In this document: positions 8,141-17,660 of the stretch, in pieces
Layout: every line of letters starts with the position of its first letter
Position numbering within the stretch: the first letter of the stretch is position 1
NCBI RefSeq assembly: GCF_002335745.1
Contig: NZ_NIST01000001.1
Span: 2,929,636 to 2,993,635, forward strand
Direction: 5' to 3'
DNA length: 64,000 bases
DNA from: Evansella halocellulosilytica
GTDB taxonomy: Bacteria; Bacillota; Bacilli; Bacillales; Salisediminibacteriaceae
The notes under the pieces: model-generated
What the model saw: the letters and a program-made list of their open reading frames with translations, nothing else
Told to the model about the DNA's origin: nothing
The model's database searches: none
Position numbers and translations under genes: made by a program

Positions 8141-8866
8141 ATGTCTAGTATCCTTGCAGCTATCACAGCATTTGTAAAAGAATTGTTCGTCTTTGTGTCA
8201 TTCGTTAAAAACAATGCGTTTCCACAGCCGTTAAAAGAAAAAGAAGAACAGGAATACATCAAGAAAATGAAAGAAGGAGATGAAGAAGCAAGAAACCTTC
8301 TTATTGAACATAACTTACGGCTCGTTGCACATATCGTTAAAAAATTTGAAAATACTCGTGAAGAAAATGAAGACTTAATCTCGATCGGAACAATCGGCTT
8401 AATTAAAGCAATTGAAAGTTATTCACCAGGAAAAGGGACGAAGCTCGCCACATACGCAGCTCGTTGTATCGAAAATGAAATATTGATGCATCTCCGTGCA
8501 TTAAAAAAAGTGAAAAAGGACGTTTCATTACACGATCCGATTGGGCAAGATAAAGAAGGGAATGAAATCAGCCTTATAGATGTGTTACAGGCGGATACAG
8601 AGGACGTAGCTGATTTAATACAACTTAACATGGAGAAAAAACAAGTGTATGAATATATTCATGTGTTAGATGAGCGGGAAAAGGAAGTTATTATCGGGCG
8701 CTTTGGACTGGACATGAAAAAGGAAAAGACACAAAGAGAGATTGCGAAGGAACTAGGGATTTCCCGAAGTTATGTATCAAGAATCGAAAAACGAGCTTTA
8801 ATGAAACTGTTTCATGAGTTTTATCGGCACCAGAGAAACGTATACCAAAATAATCAAGAACTTTAA
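8141..8866 (+). CDS. sigK: RNA polymerase sporulation sigma factor, pro-sigma-K
   Basis: The late mother-cell sigma factor of sporulation, 241 residues. The ATG at 8141 is preceded by AAAGGAGGG. The N-terminus ([31 protein letters not shown]) carries the hydrophobic pro-sequence removed by SpoIVFB on engulfment; the KNNAFPQPL junction is the usual one. Region 2 ([53 protein letters not shown]) and the region 4 helix-turn-helix ([20 protein letters not shown]) are intact. Unlike B. subtilis, where the gene is split by the skin prophage-like element, the reading frame is continuous. A terminator follows at once. Confidence 0.96.
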   Translation: MSSILAAITAFVKELFVFVSFVKNNAFPQPLKEKEEQEYIKKMKEGDEEARNLLIEHNLRLVAHIVKKFENTREENEDLISIGTIGLIKAIESYSPGKGTKLATYAARCIENEILMHLRALKKVKKDVSLHDPIGQDKEGNEISLIDVLQADTEDVADLIQLNMEKKQVYEYIHVLDEREKEVIIGRFGLDMKKEKTQREIAKELGISRSYVSRIEKRALMKLFHEFYRHQRNVYQNNQEL

Positions 8867-8877
8867 TCATCCAAATG

Positions 8878-8920
8878 AGACTTTCTTAGTGAAGGTAATT
8901 ACCACTGAGAAAGTCTTTTT
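8878..8920 (+). terminator. Intrinsic terminator of sigK
   Basis: A 14-bp near-perfect stem (AGACTTTCTTAGTG / CACTGAGAAAGTCT) followed by five T. Confidence 0.85.
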
Positions 8921-9004
8921 ATGTTAGTCAGACGTTTATTATGGATAGGAGATGATATTTTGAGCAACTTAAACAATAACAAATTCTAAAGGCTGGTCAT
9001 TTAT

Positions 9005-9964
9005 ATGATTTATTTCTTACTATTGCTCGGGTTTGTATTATTAATTAGAGGTGCTGATTATTTTGTAGATGGATCAGCAAATATTGCAAAGCTACTTCGG
9101 GTACCGCCATTGTTAGTCGGGCTAACGATTGTTGCTTTCGGAACAGGTGCACCAGAGGCGACAGTGAGTATGATCGCAGCATTTGAAGGAAGTGCTGATG
9201 TAACGATTGGGAATGTCGTCGGGAGTAATGTAATTAATATTGCTCTCGTTGTCGGTGTTACAGCAGCGATTTTTCCACTAAAAGTCGAAAATGCAACAAT
9301 AAGAAAGGAGATCCCCTTTGCCTTTGTATCTAGTGTTGCTTTGCTCGTATTAATTAGTGATCAGATTTTGCAATATGCACCTGAAAATATTATAAGCCGA
9401 AGTGATGGAATCATCCTTTTATTGTTCTTTTCGATATTTTTATATTATGTGATTGAAGCAGCGAGAAATAGCCGAGATCACATTCCTGAAAACAACAAAT
9501 CCGAAAATAAGCCGCTTACATGGAAAAGAAATATTTTCTTTACTGTTGCAGGATTAGCAGCAATCATTATCGGAGGATATTTTGTAGTAGAAAGTAGTAC
9601 AGAAATCGCCTATACGTTTGGGTTGAGTGAAGCTTTAGTAGGTTTAACGATTGTTGCAATCGGTTCCTCGCTACCAGAGCTTGTCATTTCAATCACAGCA
9701 GCGATAAAAAAGCAAAGTGAGATTGCTTTAGGCAACATTGTCGGCAGTTCGATCTTTAATATTTTGGTCGTTTTAGGGGCTGCGTCAATGATTACACCGC
9801 TTCCTGTTAACCCAAAAATATTTTTAGATGTTATCGTCATGATCATTTTTACAGTTGTGTTATTTATCTTTTCAAGGACAGAGTATACAGTCGGTAAAAT
9901 TGAAGGTGCCATTTTAACACTTGCCTACATTGTATATTTAATCTTTATTATATATAGGAATTAG
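9005..9964 (+). CDS. CaCA family calcium/sodium:cation antiporter (YrbG-like)
   Basis: A 319-residue membrane protein with about ten helices arranged as two inverted halves. Each half has the alpha-repeat signature of the Ca2+/cation antiporter superfamily: GTGAPEATVSM with GNVVGSNVINI in the first, and GSSLPELVISI with GNIVGSSIFNI in the second. The acidic residue in each (G-x-x-x-PE) binds the ion. A hydrophilic loop (about residues 158-178) separates the halves. It would exchange Na+ or H+ for Ca2+ or Na+ at the cytoplasmic membrane. Single gene; the next gene converges on it. Together with the Mrp system it hints at heavy Na+ cycling, but the ion is not provable here. Confidence 0.9.
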   Translation: MIYFLLLLGFVLLIRGADYFVDGSANIAKLLRVPPLLVGLTIVAFGTGAPEATVSMIAAFEGSADVTIGNVVGSNVINIALVVGVTAAIFPLKVENATIRKEIPFAFVSSVALLVLISDQILQYAPENIISRSDGIILLLFFSIFLYYVIEAARNSRDHIPENNKSENKPLTWKRNIFFTVAGLAAIIIGGYFVVESSTEIAYTFGLSEALVGLTIVAIGSSLPELVISITAAIKKQSEIALGNIVGSSIFNILVVLGAASMITPLPVNPKIFLDVIVMIIFTVVLFIFSRTEYTVGKIEGAILTLAYIVYLIFIIYRN

Positions 9965-9985
9965 CAAAACATAGCTGCTAATCGC

Positions 9986-11098
9986 TTAATTAATAATCCC
10001 GTGTCTAATAATTTCAACATTGATATCCGGCTCAAATGTAATCGTCGGGTACACATCTCGCCACGTTTCTTCATCCCAAACAGAATGGTGAAAAGCAATT
10101 AACCGTCTACCTACTCCTAAAGCATCACAATTGATTTCTTGCAGCTTATTTAAAATTCGAACCGATTTCTCCGTTAAATGGTCTGAGAGTATTTCGTTTA
10201 ATTGAACGATTGTTTCGCGCTCGTGTAATTCATCATGTGGATATTCGATGACCTCGATTTTTAATTCAAGTGTAAGGGGAACGGTGATTTCTTGCGTATG
10301 TTCATCCACCTCAATATCAATTTCTCTACTCATTTCTTTCACATGAAAAGAAACAAATTCCTCTATTTTCATTGGTTGATCTGAATGAACTCGTTCAACG
10401 AATGGAGCTCTTTCTCCTAGTAAGCCTTTTAAGATTAAGAGCATCGTCGAATCTTCTATATTCAGTGTGTCGACCATTGAATTTTCACTAAATAATGCAA
10501 GTCCTTCTAAATAAGGAGCTCCTTGCGTAGCACCAATATAAGGCACAATAATATCTTGTCCAGGGTCAAATAGTGGCGGGCAAATGAGCTGAATGTTTAC
10601 ATACGGAACTAAAGTTTGCTTTTCAGCAGCTTCTAGTAAATCTGCTAAAAATTCGCTCGTTCTCGGTTTATCTTTTAGTCTCATTTTAACAATGTCTGTA
10701 CCACTTCCTTTAGCAATAGCGATATTTGCTGCTAAAGCCGAACGTGGATCACGATATAAAACATCCAATGCTGGGTATATATCTTCTCTCGCGAATGTTT
10801 CTCCTACAACTAATATTCTCAATTTTGATGCATCAATAATTTCAGATGTCTTTTTATCAATCCCGTTTCTCGCATCACGTACCGTTTTTCCTTCAGCAGA
10901 GATAATTTGTACTCTCTCCTCTGCATGATACTTTTCAGGAACTGGCGATGATCCTGTTATTAATATACTGCCGTTTTCAAGCAAATCTAAAGATGCTGAT
11001 TTCAATACGGTAATGTCTCTTAGCGGTCGAGAGTCCCAGCAGCTAGTTAACATAAAGGTAACGAAAAATACAAAAATAAATTGTAAAAGCTTTTTCAT
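9986..11098 (-). CDS. Germinant receptor C-subunit lipoprotein, Ger(x)C family
   Basis: A 370-residue lipoprotein; signal peptide MKKLLQFIFVFFVTFMLTSC with lipobox LTSC and the typical following WDSRPL motif of GerAC-type proteins. The start at 11098 overlaps the stop of the B-subunit gene by 4 bases (ATGA). In the known receptors the C subunit is anchored to the outer face of the inner spore membrane and is needed for germinant response. The longer frame upstream lies inside the B gene and is discarded. It is the last gene of a three-gene operon in A-B-C order. The specific germinant cannot be predicted. Confidence 0.92.
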   Translation of the reverse strand: MKKLLQFIFVFFVTFMLTSCWDSRPLRDITVLKSASLDLLENGSILITGSSPVPEKYHAEERVQIISAEGKTVRDARNGIDKKTSEIIDASKLRILVVGETFAREDIYPALDVLYRDPRSALAANIAIAKGSGTDIVKMRLKDKPRTSEFLADLLEAAEKQTLVPYVNIQLICPPLFDPGQDIIVPYIGATQGAPYLEGLALFSENSMVDTLNIEDSTMLLILKGLLGERAPFVERVHSDQPMKIEEFVSFHVKEMSREIDIEVDEHTQEITVPLTLELKIEVIEYPHDELHERETIVQLNEILSDHLTEKSVRILNKLQEINCDALGVGRRLIAFHHSVWDEETWRDVYPTITFEPDINVEIIRHGIIN

Positions 11099-12207
11099 GA
11101 CGCTGTTTCTTTTCCTTTCTGTTTGATCGGTTTGTGTAACAAAAACGATAAAATTAACAATATTGTAGGGATTGCTAAGAAGAAAAGGACACTCCAACGA
11201 TCAATAAATTCTGAAACAATATCAACACTTAAATCATTGATTGGTCCAAAAAATACGACCACTAAATAGATGAAAATCCCGAGAACAGTGACGATCTTTT
11301 CTCGCTTTATACTTGGGAACAGCTGGGATGCGCTAACACTCGCTAAAAATAAATAGGTCATTAATGACGTCGTAACAGATACGATCCACATCGAGACAAA
11401 CACTAAATCAAGCCTGTCGATAAAGGGGGAAGTAAACGCTTTTAACATGTATAAAACTGGACTTGGTACGAGTTTGATTTCCTCCGGACTAAAAAACATA
11501 TACGTCGTAATCGCAGTAAATGTATACAATAGCGTTGTAAACCAAATGGAAGCAGAGTACGTTGCATAGATCTGTTTTTTTGTGCCCTTAATATATGGAA
11601 AAATAAACAAAATTAATTCGAATCCGAGCATCGCTTGGAGAGCCCCATATGCACCTAATAAAATATTCGTGAAACCTGCTTGTCCAATCGGAAATATATA
11701 TAAAGGATTACTTGCTGTATAACCACTTAATAGGACTCCGATAATGACGACGATTAACCCGGAGACGAACAGATAAAATCGTGCGATAATGTGTAGTTTT
11801 TCACGTGTTAAATAGATGGCAGGAATGATTAATAGTAATAGCATGACCCATTTAGGGGTTTGTGGAAGGAGCCACGTGTCCATTCTTTGATAATATAAAG
11901 TTAGGACAAGCGCTGTCACTCCAGCAAAATATAATAAATAGAAAAAGTTCAACATTTGTCCGATGATTGGACCGATTATCGACTGGACAAAAGAAAAAAA
12001 TGTTTGCTTTTCGAAGCGCACAGCTAAAAAAAATAACAGGGAACTAATTAGGTGTATGGCAACTCCAGAAAGAAGAATAGAAACCCAGCCGTCCCATTGT
12101 GATTCCTCATAAACGACAAACGGGAGTGAAAGGACGCCAATCCCGACTTGTGTTTGAATGACAAGGAAAAAAAATTGACTTAATGTGACTTTTGGACTGT
12201 TTTCCAT
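11095..12207 (-). CDS. Germinant receptor B-subunit, GerAB/spore germination permease family
   Basis: A 370-residue integral membrane protein with about ten transmembrane helices, of the amino acid-polyamine-organocation-like spore germination permease family. The opening TLSQFFFLVIQTQVGIGVLSLP is typical: an early helix break at GIGVLSLP where APC-fold proteins bind ligand. In GerA-type receptors this subunit recognises the germinant. It sits 32 bases after the A-subunit gene and overlaps the C-subunit gene by 4 bases. A run of charged residues closes the protein (HKPIKQKGKETAS). Confidence 0.92.
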   Translation of the reverse strand: MENSPKVTLSQFFFLVIQTQVGIGVLSLPFVVYEESQWDGWVSILLSGVAIHLISSLLFFLAVRFEKQTFFSFVQSIIGPIIGQMLNFFYLLYFAGVTALVLTLYYQRMDTWLLPQTPKWVMLLLLIIPAIYLTREKLHIIARFYLFVSGLIVVIIGVLLSGYTASNPLYIFPIGQAGFTNILLGAYGALQAMLGFELILFIFPYIKGTKKQIYATYSASIWFTTLLYTFTAITTYMFFSPEEIKLVPSPVLYMLKAFTSPFIDRLDLVFVSMWIVSVTTSLMTYLFLASVSASQLFPSIKREKIVTVLGIFIYLVVVFFGPINDLSVDIVSEFIDRWSVLFFLAIPTILLILSFLLHKPIKQKGKETAS

Positions 12208-12239
12208 TTATGCGCCTCATTTCTTATGATCTTGATTCT

Positions 12240-13727
12240 TCATTTGACGGACTGTTCTTTATTTTTCGTATGTGGAATGCGAATGATACTTTCCTTCAGG
12301 TCTTTTAAACTAAATGGGGCGAACGGATAAAAGTATGGCTGACCTAAACTTGTCAGTTTACATAAATGAATCAAATATAAGCTTAAACAAAAGACTATGC
12401 CGACAAATCCTAATAGAGCAGCCATAATCATTATAGGGAACCGTAATAAGCGAACGGCCATCGACATCTCATGAGAAGGAACAACAAATGAAGCAATCGC
12501 TGTCAATGCAACAACAATAATCATAATGCTTGAAACGAAACCAGCATTGACGACGGCATCTCCGATGACGAGACCTCCGACAATACCGATCGTTTGACCG
12601 ATTGGACTAGGCAGTCTGATCCCGGCTTCACGAATAAGTTCGATCGTTAATTCCATGATGAAGGCTTCAATGATTGGCGGATATGGGATCATTTCAATTG
12701 AATTTTTTACGACATACGTCATTCCATAAGGGATAATTTCGTAATGGAAGCTGACGATAGCAATATATAAACCTGGAAGTGTGACAGCAACGATAAAACT
12801 TAACATTCGGATAAGACGGAAAAAGGTCCCGGTATACCAACGGCTGTTATAATCATCATTCGAATGATAAAACGAAAAGAATGTCATCGGTAAAACAAGG
12901 GCCGTTGCATCACCATCGACTAGGACAGCAATTTTACCTTCGAGAATATTTAATGCACAACGGTCTGGACGTTCTGTACTCATATATTGAGGGAACGGTG
13001 AATAGATCGAATCCTCTAAATATTCCTCAACGACCCCTGAACTTATTAACTTTTTCGATGAAACTTTTGCTAAACGCCGATGAACTTCCTCAAGTTGGGC
13101 GGGGTCACATACTCCATCCATCGAAACGATGGCCACCTTTGTTTTCGCAGCTTGACCTAGTGTCGTATATTGCACTTTAAGCTTCGGATGTGTAATTAAT
13201 TGACGGATAAGGTGTAAATTAATATGAAGATTCTCAACAAGACCGAAGTGGCCGCCGCGAATAATTTGTTCATTTTCGGGCTGGGTAATATCTCGCTTCA
13301 CCGTTCTCGATGTTTCAATCGTATAGCAGTACGGAAAGCCATCAATGAGCAATATACAATGCCCTGATAAAACTTCAGTCATAGCATCTGAAAGGTGGGG
13401 ATGCTTCGTTGCTTCCATATTTTTTAGTAATAAATGTAGGTCATTCATATTTTGAATCTTGATTAGCTTTGCATAAAAGTAGTTTTCGATCTTCTCTTCT
13501 TCTGCCATCGTATTTAAGAAATACATATATAAAGTATCACCAGAAGGCAGCTTCAACTGTTTTTCGACGAGATCCTCCGAATGAGAAAGAGTATCTTTTA
13601 AATATTTACGATTATCATTCATCACTTGTTCAACAGGATACGTTGAAATCGCAGGTGGTTCAACGATCGGTTGTTGATCGCTATTATTGTTTTTGTTTTT
13701 TGAAAACCATCGTTTAATAAAGCTCAT
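12240..13727 (-). CDS. Germinant receptor A-subunit, GerA family spore germination protein
   Basis: A 495-residue GerA-family protein. The N-terminal half (to about residue 280) is hydrophilic; this domain is cytoplasmic in known receptors. A short Asn/Lys-rich start (SKNKNNNSDQQ) precedes it. The C-terminal half has about five to six membrane helices with the conserved PGLYIAIVSFHYEIIP and PSPIGQTIGIVGGLVIGDA motifs. It is the first gene of the A-B-C operon. In B. subtilis such operons are transcribed in the forespore by sigma-G. The subunit is one third of a nutrient receptor in the inner spore membrane. Confidence 0.94.
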   Translation of the reverse strand: MSFIKRWFSKNKNNNSDQQPIVEPPAISTYPVEQVMNDNRKYLKDTLSHSEDLVEKQLKLPSGDTLYMYFLNTMAEEEKIENYFYAKLIKIQNMNDLHLLLKNMEATKHPHLSDAMTEVLSGHCILLIDGFPYCYTIETSRTVKRDITQPENEQIIRGGHFGLVENLHINLHLIRQLITHPKLKVQYTTLGQAAKTKVAIVSMDGVCDPAQLEEVHRRLAKVSSKKLISSGVVEEYLEDSIYSPFPQYMSTERPDRCALNILEGKIAVLVDGDATALVLPMTFFSFYHSNDDYNSRWYTGTFFRLIRMLSFIVAVTLPGLYIAIVSFHYEIIPYGMTYVVKNSIEMIPYPPIIEAFIMELTIELIREAGIRLPSPIGQTIGIVGGLVIGDAVVNAGFVSSIMIIVVALTAIASFVVPSHEMSMAVRLLRFPIMIMAALLGFVGIVFCLSLYLIHLCKLTSLGQPYFYPFAPFSLKDLKESIIRIPHTKNKEQSVK

Positions 13728-13756
13728 ATTAGAGAACCCCTATAATTCATTTCACT

Positions 13757-13787
13757 TAATATTTGAAGGGGATAGCAATATTATTCA
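13757..13787 (-). promoter_or_regulatory. Weak candidate forespore promoter of the gerA-type operon
   Basis: On the minus strand TGAATA (13787-13782) is followed after 16 bases by CAAATATTA (13765-13757). This only partly resembles the sigma-G consensus (GHATR, 17-18 bases, CATWHTA). Confidence 0.25.
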
Positions 13788-13888
13788 TTTTATGGAAAAA
13801 TCATGTAAGTCATTTCAGAACTGTTTTTAGCTTAAGCCTTCGTTATGGTAAACTAATTATTGGAACTAATTGAAGGAGGAATGAACCG

Positions 13889-14875
13889 ATGCGTTTTATT
13901 GATAATGAAAACATTACAGACCCGACTGTAAATTTAGCCATTGAGGAATATGCTTTGAAAAATTTAAGCATTGATGATACATACTTGTTATTCTACGTAA
14001 ATGAGCCTTCCATCATCATCGGGAAAAACCAAAATACGATTGAAGAAATTAATAAACAGTATGTTGATGAAAAAGGAATCCACGTCGTACGTCGCTTATC
14101 GGGTGGGGGCGCTGTATATCACGATTTAGGTAATTTAAATTTTAGCTTTATTACGAAGGATGATGGGAACAGTTTTTCAAACTTTCAAAAGTTTACGAAG
14201 CCAGTGATCGATGCTTTACAAAAGCTAGGAGTAAATGCGAAGTTAAGCGGTCGGAACGACATTCACGTAGGTGAGAAGAAAATATCAGGAAATGCACAGT
14301 ATTCAACACGCGGACGTATGTTCAGCCACGGGACATTAATGCTTGATTCCGAAATTGAGCATGTCGTCGATGCGTTAAAAGTGAGAGATGAAAAAATTCG
14401 TTCGAAAGGGATCAAATCGATTCGAAGCCGTGTAGCAAATATTGATGAGTTTTTAGAGGACAAGTTGTCGATGGCAGAATTTAAACAATTACTGCTTTCA
14501 TATATTTTTCATGAACAAGATGTTGAAACGTATAAGCTGACAGACGAGGATTGGAAAGGGATTGCGAATATATCAGAAAAAAGATATAAAAATTGGGATT
14601 GGAACTATGGAAAGTCTCCAAAATTTGATTTACAGCGATCAAAGAAATTCGACGCCGGTATCATTGATATCCGTTTAAATGTCAAAAGTGGAAAAATTGT
14701 TGAGTGTAAAATTTTCGGCGACTTTTTCGGAGTTGGCGATGTATCGGATGTAGAGGAAGCCTTAACAGGAATTCAATATGAAAAAAACGCGATCCACGAG
14801 GCATTAAATGAAATCGATATGACTTACTATTTCGGGCGGATTTCGAAAGAGGGTTTCATTGAGCTGATGTATTAA
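13889..14875 (+). CDS. lplJ: Lipoate-protein ligase A
   Basis: A 328-residue ligase that activates free lipoate with ATP and attaches it to lipoyl domains of 2-oxoacid dehydrogenases and GcvH. The lipoyl-AMP binding motif VRRLSGGGAVYHDLGNLNFS is at about residue 71-90, the KISGNAQY segment holds the catalytic Lys region (about 130), and the C-terminal accessory domain of LplA/LplJ proteins is present (FDAGIIDIRLNVKSGKI). The ATG at 13889 follows GAAGGAGGA. It is a single gene, convergent with deoD and sharing a terminator. B. subtilis calls the equivalent lplJ. Confidence 0.93.
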   Translation: MRFIDNENITDPTVNLAIEEYALKNLSIDDTYLLFYVNEPSIIIGKNQNTIEEINKQYVDEKGIHVVRRLSGGGAVYHDLGNLNFSFITKDDGNSFSNFQKFTKPVIDALQKLGVNAKLSGRNDIHVGEKKISGNAQYSTRGRMFSHGTLMLDSEIEHVVDALKVRDEKIRSKGIKSIRSRVANIDEFLEDKLSMAEFKQLLLSYIFHEQDVETYKLTDEDWKGIANISEKRYKNWDWNYGKSPKFDLQRSKKFDAGIIDIRLNVKSGKIVECKIFGDFFGVGDVSDVEEALTGIQYEKNAIHEALNEIDMTYYFGRISKEGFIELMY

Positions 14876-14883
14876 TATAAAAA

Positions 14884-14936
14884 AAGAGGGTGCTTTTTTG
14901 GCGATTGATTAATCGGCTTTAAAGGCACCCTCTTAT
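14884..14936. terminator. Shared terminator between lplJ and deoD
   Basis: Stem AAGAGGGTGC / GCACCCTCTT closing a 30-base loop. On the minus strand it is followed by eight T, so it is strongest for deoD. Confidence 0.8.
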
Positions 14937-14947
14937 TATGGAATTGA

Positions 14948-15664
14948 TCATGCTTCGTTGTCAGCAATGGCAGCATTTAATGCGACTTCGACCATCTCAT
15001 TGAACGTTTCTTGACGTTCTTGTGAGCTCGTTTCTTCACCAGTCAATAAATGGTCACTGACTGTTAATACAGATAAAGCATTTACACCAAAGCGAGCGGC
15101 AATCGTGTACAGAGCAGAAGTCTCCATCTCGACAGCTAATACTTGGTGATCTGCTAACATATTCACTGTTTCTTTATCATCATTGTAGAATACGTCGCTC
15201 GTGTAAACACTTCCTACGTTGACATTCATTCCATTCGCAACAGCACCATCATATGCTTTTTTGAGTAGGCCAAAGTCTGCAGTAGGAGCAAAGTTAAGTC
15301 CGTTAAAATAACGATCGTTTACTCCAGAGTCAGTAGAGGCACTCATAGCTACAATGACATCACGAACTTTTACATCCTTTTGTAAAGCTCCGCACGTACC
15401 GACACGAATTAAGTTTTTTACACCGTAGCTGTTAATGAGTTCATGAACATAAATGGAAATGGAAGGAACCCCCATACCAGTTCCTTGTACTGATATACGC
15501 TTTCCTTTATATGTTCCTGTAAAACCAAGCATACCGCGAACTTCATTGTAACAAGAGACATCTTCTAAAAAGTTTTCTGCGATATATTTTGCCCGTAACG
15601 GATCACCAGGTAATAAGATCGATTCAGCGATTTCTCCTTGTTTTGCACCTATATGTACACTCAT
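14948..15664 (-). CDS. deoD: Purine-nucleoside phosphorylase DeoD
   Basis: A 238-residue hexameric-type PNP that splits purine (deoxy)ribonucleosides with phosphate. It opens [34 protein letters not shown]-like: the phosphate-binding GDP-LRAK motif is at about residue 20. The ribose/phosphate motif RVGTCG and the purine site VSDHLLTGE with its Asp are present. I use the ATG at 15664: AAAGGATG lies 7 bases before it, and the protein then matches family length; the longer frame is not needed. It sits far from deoC (60611), so nucleoside salvage genes are split in this genome. Confidence 0.94.
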   Translation of the reverse strand: MSVHIGAKQGEIAESILLPGDPLRAKYIAENFLEDVSCYNEVRGMLGFTGTYKGKRISVQGTGMGVPSISIYVHELINSYGVKNLIRVGTCGALQKDVKVRDVIVAMSASTDSGVNDRYFNGLNFAPTADFGLLKKAYDGAVANGMNVNVGSVYTSDVFYNDDKETVNMLADHQVLAVEMETSALYTIAARFGVNALSVLTVSDHLLTGEETSSQERQETFNEMVEVALNAAIADNEA

Positions 15665-15799
15665 TTCATTCATCCTTTCTATTGTAGAAACCATGCTCCA
15701 ATACAAATTACCATAAACTAAACCGATAACGCAAAGGTTTCTGTAAAATGTTTGCGTCAATTATTAGTGGGCAACTTTTTTAAAAGGTTAGCATGCCTC

Positions 15800-16090
15800 T
15801 TTTTGTTTTGTTGGATCAATTTCGTAAATTGGTATCTCATGCAGCTCCGTTGGACTGCATCTGCTCACTTTCACCTCTAAGCACAAGTGGGACATCCGTT
15901 CATACATCATTGCGTTTGCATTCACAGTGTCTTCTTTGCCGCTGACGAACCGTCGAGCCTCCTCAGGAAGAACGCCTTGAGGGGTCTCGTCTGGCCCGCT
16001 TTTCCGCAGGGAGTCTCGCTGATTCCATCCAACTGCTCTATCATTTTCTCATACTGTAAAACAAAGCCACATTTATTCTCAACCTCTTAG
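15800..16090. repeat. Second dispersed intergenic repeat, different type
   Basis: This GC-richer stretch contains CGTCGAGCCTCCTCAGGAAG, CCTTGAGGGGTCTCGTC and TTCCGCAGGGAGTCTCGC, the pieces of a well-known Bacillaceae/Geobacillus repeat that reads on the other strand GACGAGACCCCTCAAGG...GAGGAGGCTCGACGG. A 67-codon frame inside it (15887-16090) is spurious. Borders are approximate. Confidence 0.6.
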
Positions 16091-16259
16091 AAGCGGAAGT
16101 CTTAATTGACATAATGCGAACAGCAGTCGGTTTTATAAATACTTACTGTATAAGAAAGTCATAGGACATATTCATATATATGTCTTATAAGTATAAATGT
16201 TCAGTCTATTTGCCTTATGTCATGGTAAAATAATACTAATGATGACAGTAGGGAATGTG

Positions 16260-17333
16260 ATGAACATGATATCAACTGTGAAATTAGTCGAAGGTCATAC
16301 GTTAACCGGGAAAATAGTCGGAGAAGATGTCATTTCCGAGTCTGGCCATTTTCTATTAAGAAAAGGAATGACTCTTACTCAATGGCATATAAAAATATTA
16401 AAAAATCATCAAATAAACTATATTAAAGTTGATGATCCAGTTGTCGAACCGCTTAGTGTGCAAATTAAAGAGGTTTTAAAAAGTAAAGAAGATATCTCTA
16501 GTTTGTATTATGAAAATGTCATGGAAGTAAAAAAACTTTTTCATGAAGCCATCTCTAGAGAAGTGCCGAATCTACAATCGTTTATGAAACCATTTACACC
16601 ATTATTAGAGTCGATCGTTCAAGGCAATGAAATCTTTTTGGAGCTGCATCATATAAAAGGACATGATGAATATACGTATCGGCATAGTGTAAACGTAGGC
16701 TTGTTATCTGCAACGATCGGCAAAATATTAAAGATGAACAAGCAGGAAACGTTAATGCTTGGACAGATAGGTTTTCTTCATGACATCGGTAAAATGAAGG
16801 TATCTCAGCAAATATTAAATAAACAAGCTCCTTTATCAGAGGAAGAATATGAACAAGTGAAAATGCACACGGTTTATGGAAAAGATATTTTAGCTGAAAT
16901 AGCGCCAGGAAATAAAGCTGTCCAAATTGGTGCTCTTTATCACCATGAAAGGCAAGACGGTTCAGGCTATCCTTACGGATTAAAAGGGGAGGATATCCCG
17001 TTTCTAGCGCAAATTATTGCTGTCGCTGATGCTTATGATGCGATTTCTTCTGACAGAGTGTACAGATCAAAGTATTCTCCATTTGAAGCGTTAGATGAGC
17101 TGTTAACAGAAGTTTATAAAGGGAAATTGAGCGGGAAGATTGTTTTCCCATTTATTGATCATATTTTACAGGGGTATATCGGAAAAAATGTAGTTTTAAA
17201 TGACGGAATAAGAGGACAGATTATTCATTTGCATCTTGAAGAGGTTCAACGTCCCTTAGTAAAGGCTGATGGACGGTTTATTGACTTAAGAAAACGAAGA
17301 GATTTACAAATTTCAAATGTATTAGTTAAATAG
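16260..17333 (+). CDS. HD-GYP domain phosphodiesterase
   Basis: A protein of about 357 residues. The first ~110 residues form a non-membrane N-terminal domain; the HD-GYP domain spans about 135-300. The HD pair is in GFLHDIGKMKV, and the family motif HHERQDGSGYP is followed by YGLKGEDIPFLAQIIAVADAYDAI. HD-GYP proteins hydrolyse cyclic di-GMP to pGpG or GMP; the GYP motif is intact, so activity is likely. No receiver or sensor domain is present. Several in-frame ATGs lie at 16197, 16242, 16260 and 16266; AGGGAA before 16260/16266 favours those. Single gene with its own terminator. Confidence 0.88.
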   Translation: MNMISTVKLVEGHTLTGKIVGEDVISESGHFLLRKGMTLTQWHIKILKNHQINYIKVDDPVVEPLSVQIKEVLKSKEDISSLYYENVMEVKKLFHEAISREVPNLQSFMKPFTPLLESIVQGNEIFLELHHIKGHDEYTYRHSVNVGLLSATIGKILKMNKQETLMLGQIGFLHDIGKMKVSQQILNKQAPLSEEEYEQVKMHTVYGKDILAEIAPGNKAVQIGALYHHERQDGSGYPYGLKGEDIPFLAQIIAVADAYDAISSDRVYRSKYSPFEALDELLTEVYKGKLSGKIVFPFIDHILQGYIGKNVVLNDGIRGQIIHLHLEEVQRPLVKADGRFIDLRKRRDLQISNVLVK

Positions 17334-17375
17334 TAAAAAAAGTGTGCGCTTATCATTTGAGCACACTTTTTATTA
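17334..17375 (+). terminator. Intrinsic terminator of the HD-GYP gene
   Basis: Stem AAAAAGTGTGC / GCACACTTTTT flanking a short loop. Confidence 0.85.
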
Positions 17376-17444
17376 TTATATTCTTTGTAAACCACAGGCT
17401 CTGCCTGTGTGAAAATAAACCTTTAAGGGTTGTAATAGGAAAAA

Positions 17445-17506
17445 ATCTCCTCTCGTTTATATAATAGAAGTGGCCGCCAAACCAACTTCATAAAACGAGA
17501 GGAGAT
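17445..17506 (+). promoter_or_regulatory. Inverted repeat sequestering the tnpA ribosome-binding site
   Basis: Arms ATCTCCTCTCGTTT and AAACGAGAGGAGAT are perfectly complementary over 14 bp and enclose 34 bases; the right arm contains the GAGAGGAG Shine-Dalgarno sequence of tnpA. Such a fold in the mRNA would block translation. Confidence 0.7.
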
Positions 17507-17655
17507 ATGCTCATGTCGAGCGACAATAGTTTATCACATACAAGATGGAATTGTAAGTATCACATTGTTTTCATCCCAAAGTATCGGAGAAAGGTTATAT
17601 GGAAAGTTAAGGAGATATCGGAGCTATATTAAGAAGATTATGTGATATGAAAGAT

Positions 17656-17660
17656 GTAGA
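17656..17660. repeat. Target-site duplication, left copy (GTAGA)
   Basis: GTAGA precedes the left terminal repeat and recurs at 19115-19119 directly after the right one. The uninterrupted tnpA frame needs just one copy. Confidence 0.8.

Noticed and set aside
15887-16090. 67-codon plus-strand frame
   Set aside because: Lies in the second dispersed repeat and is a by-product of its composition.
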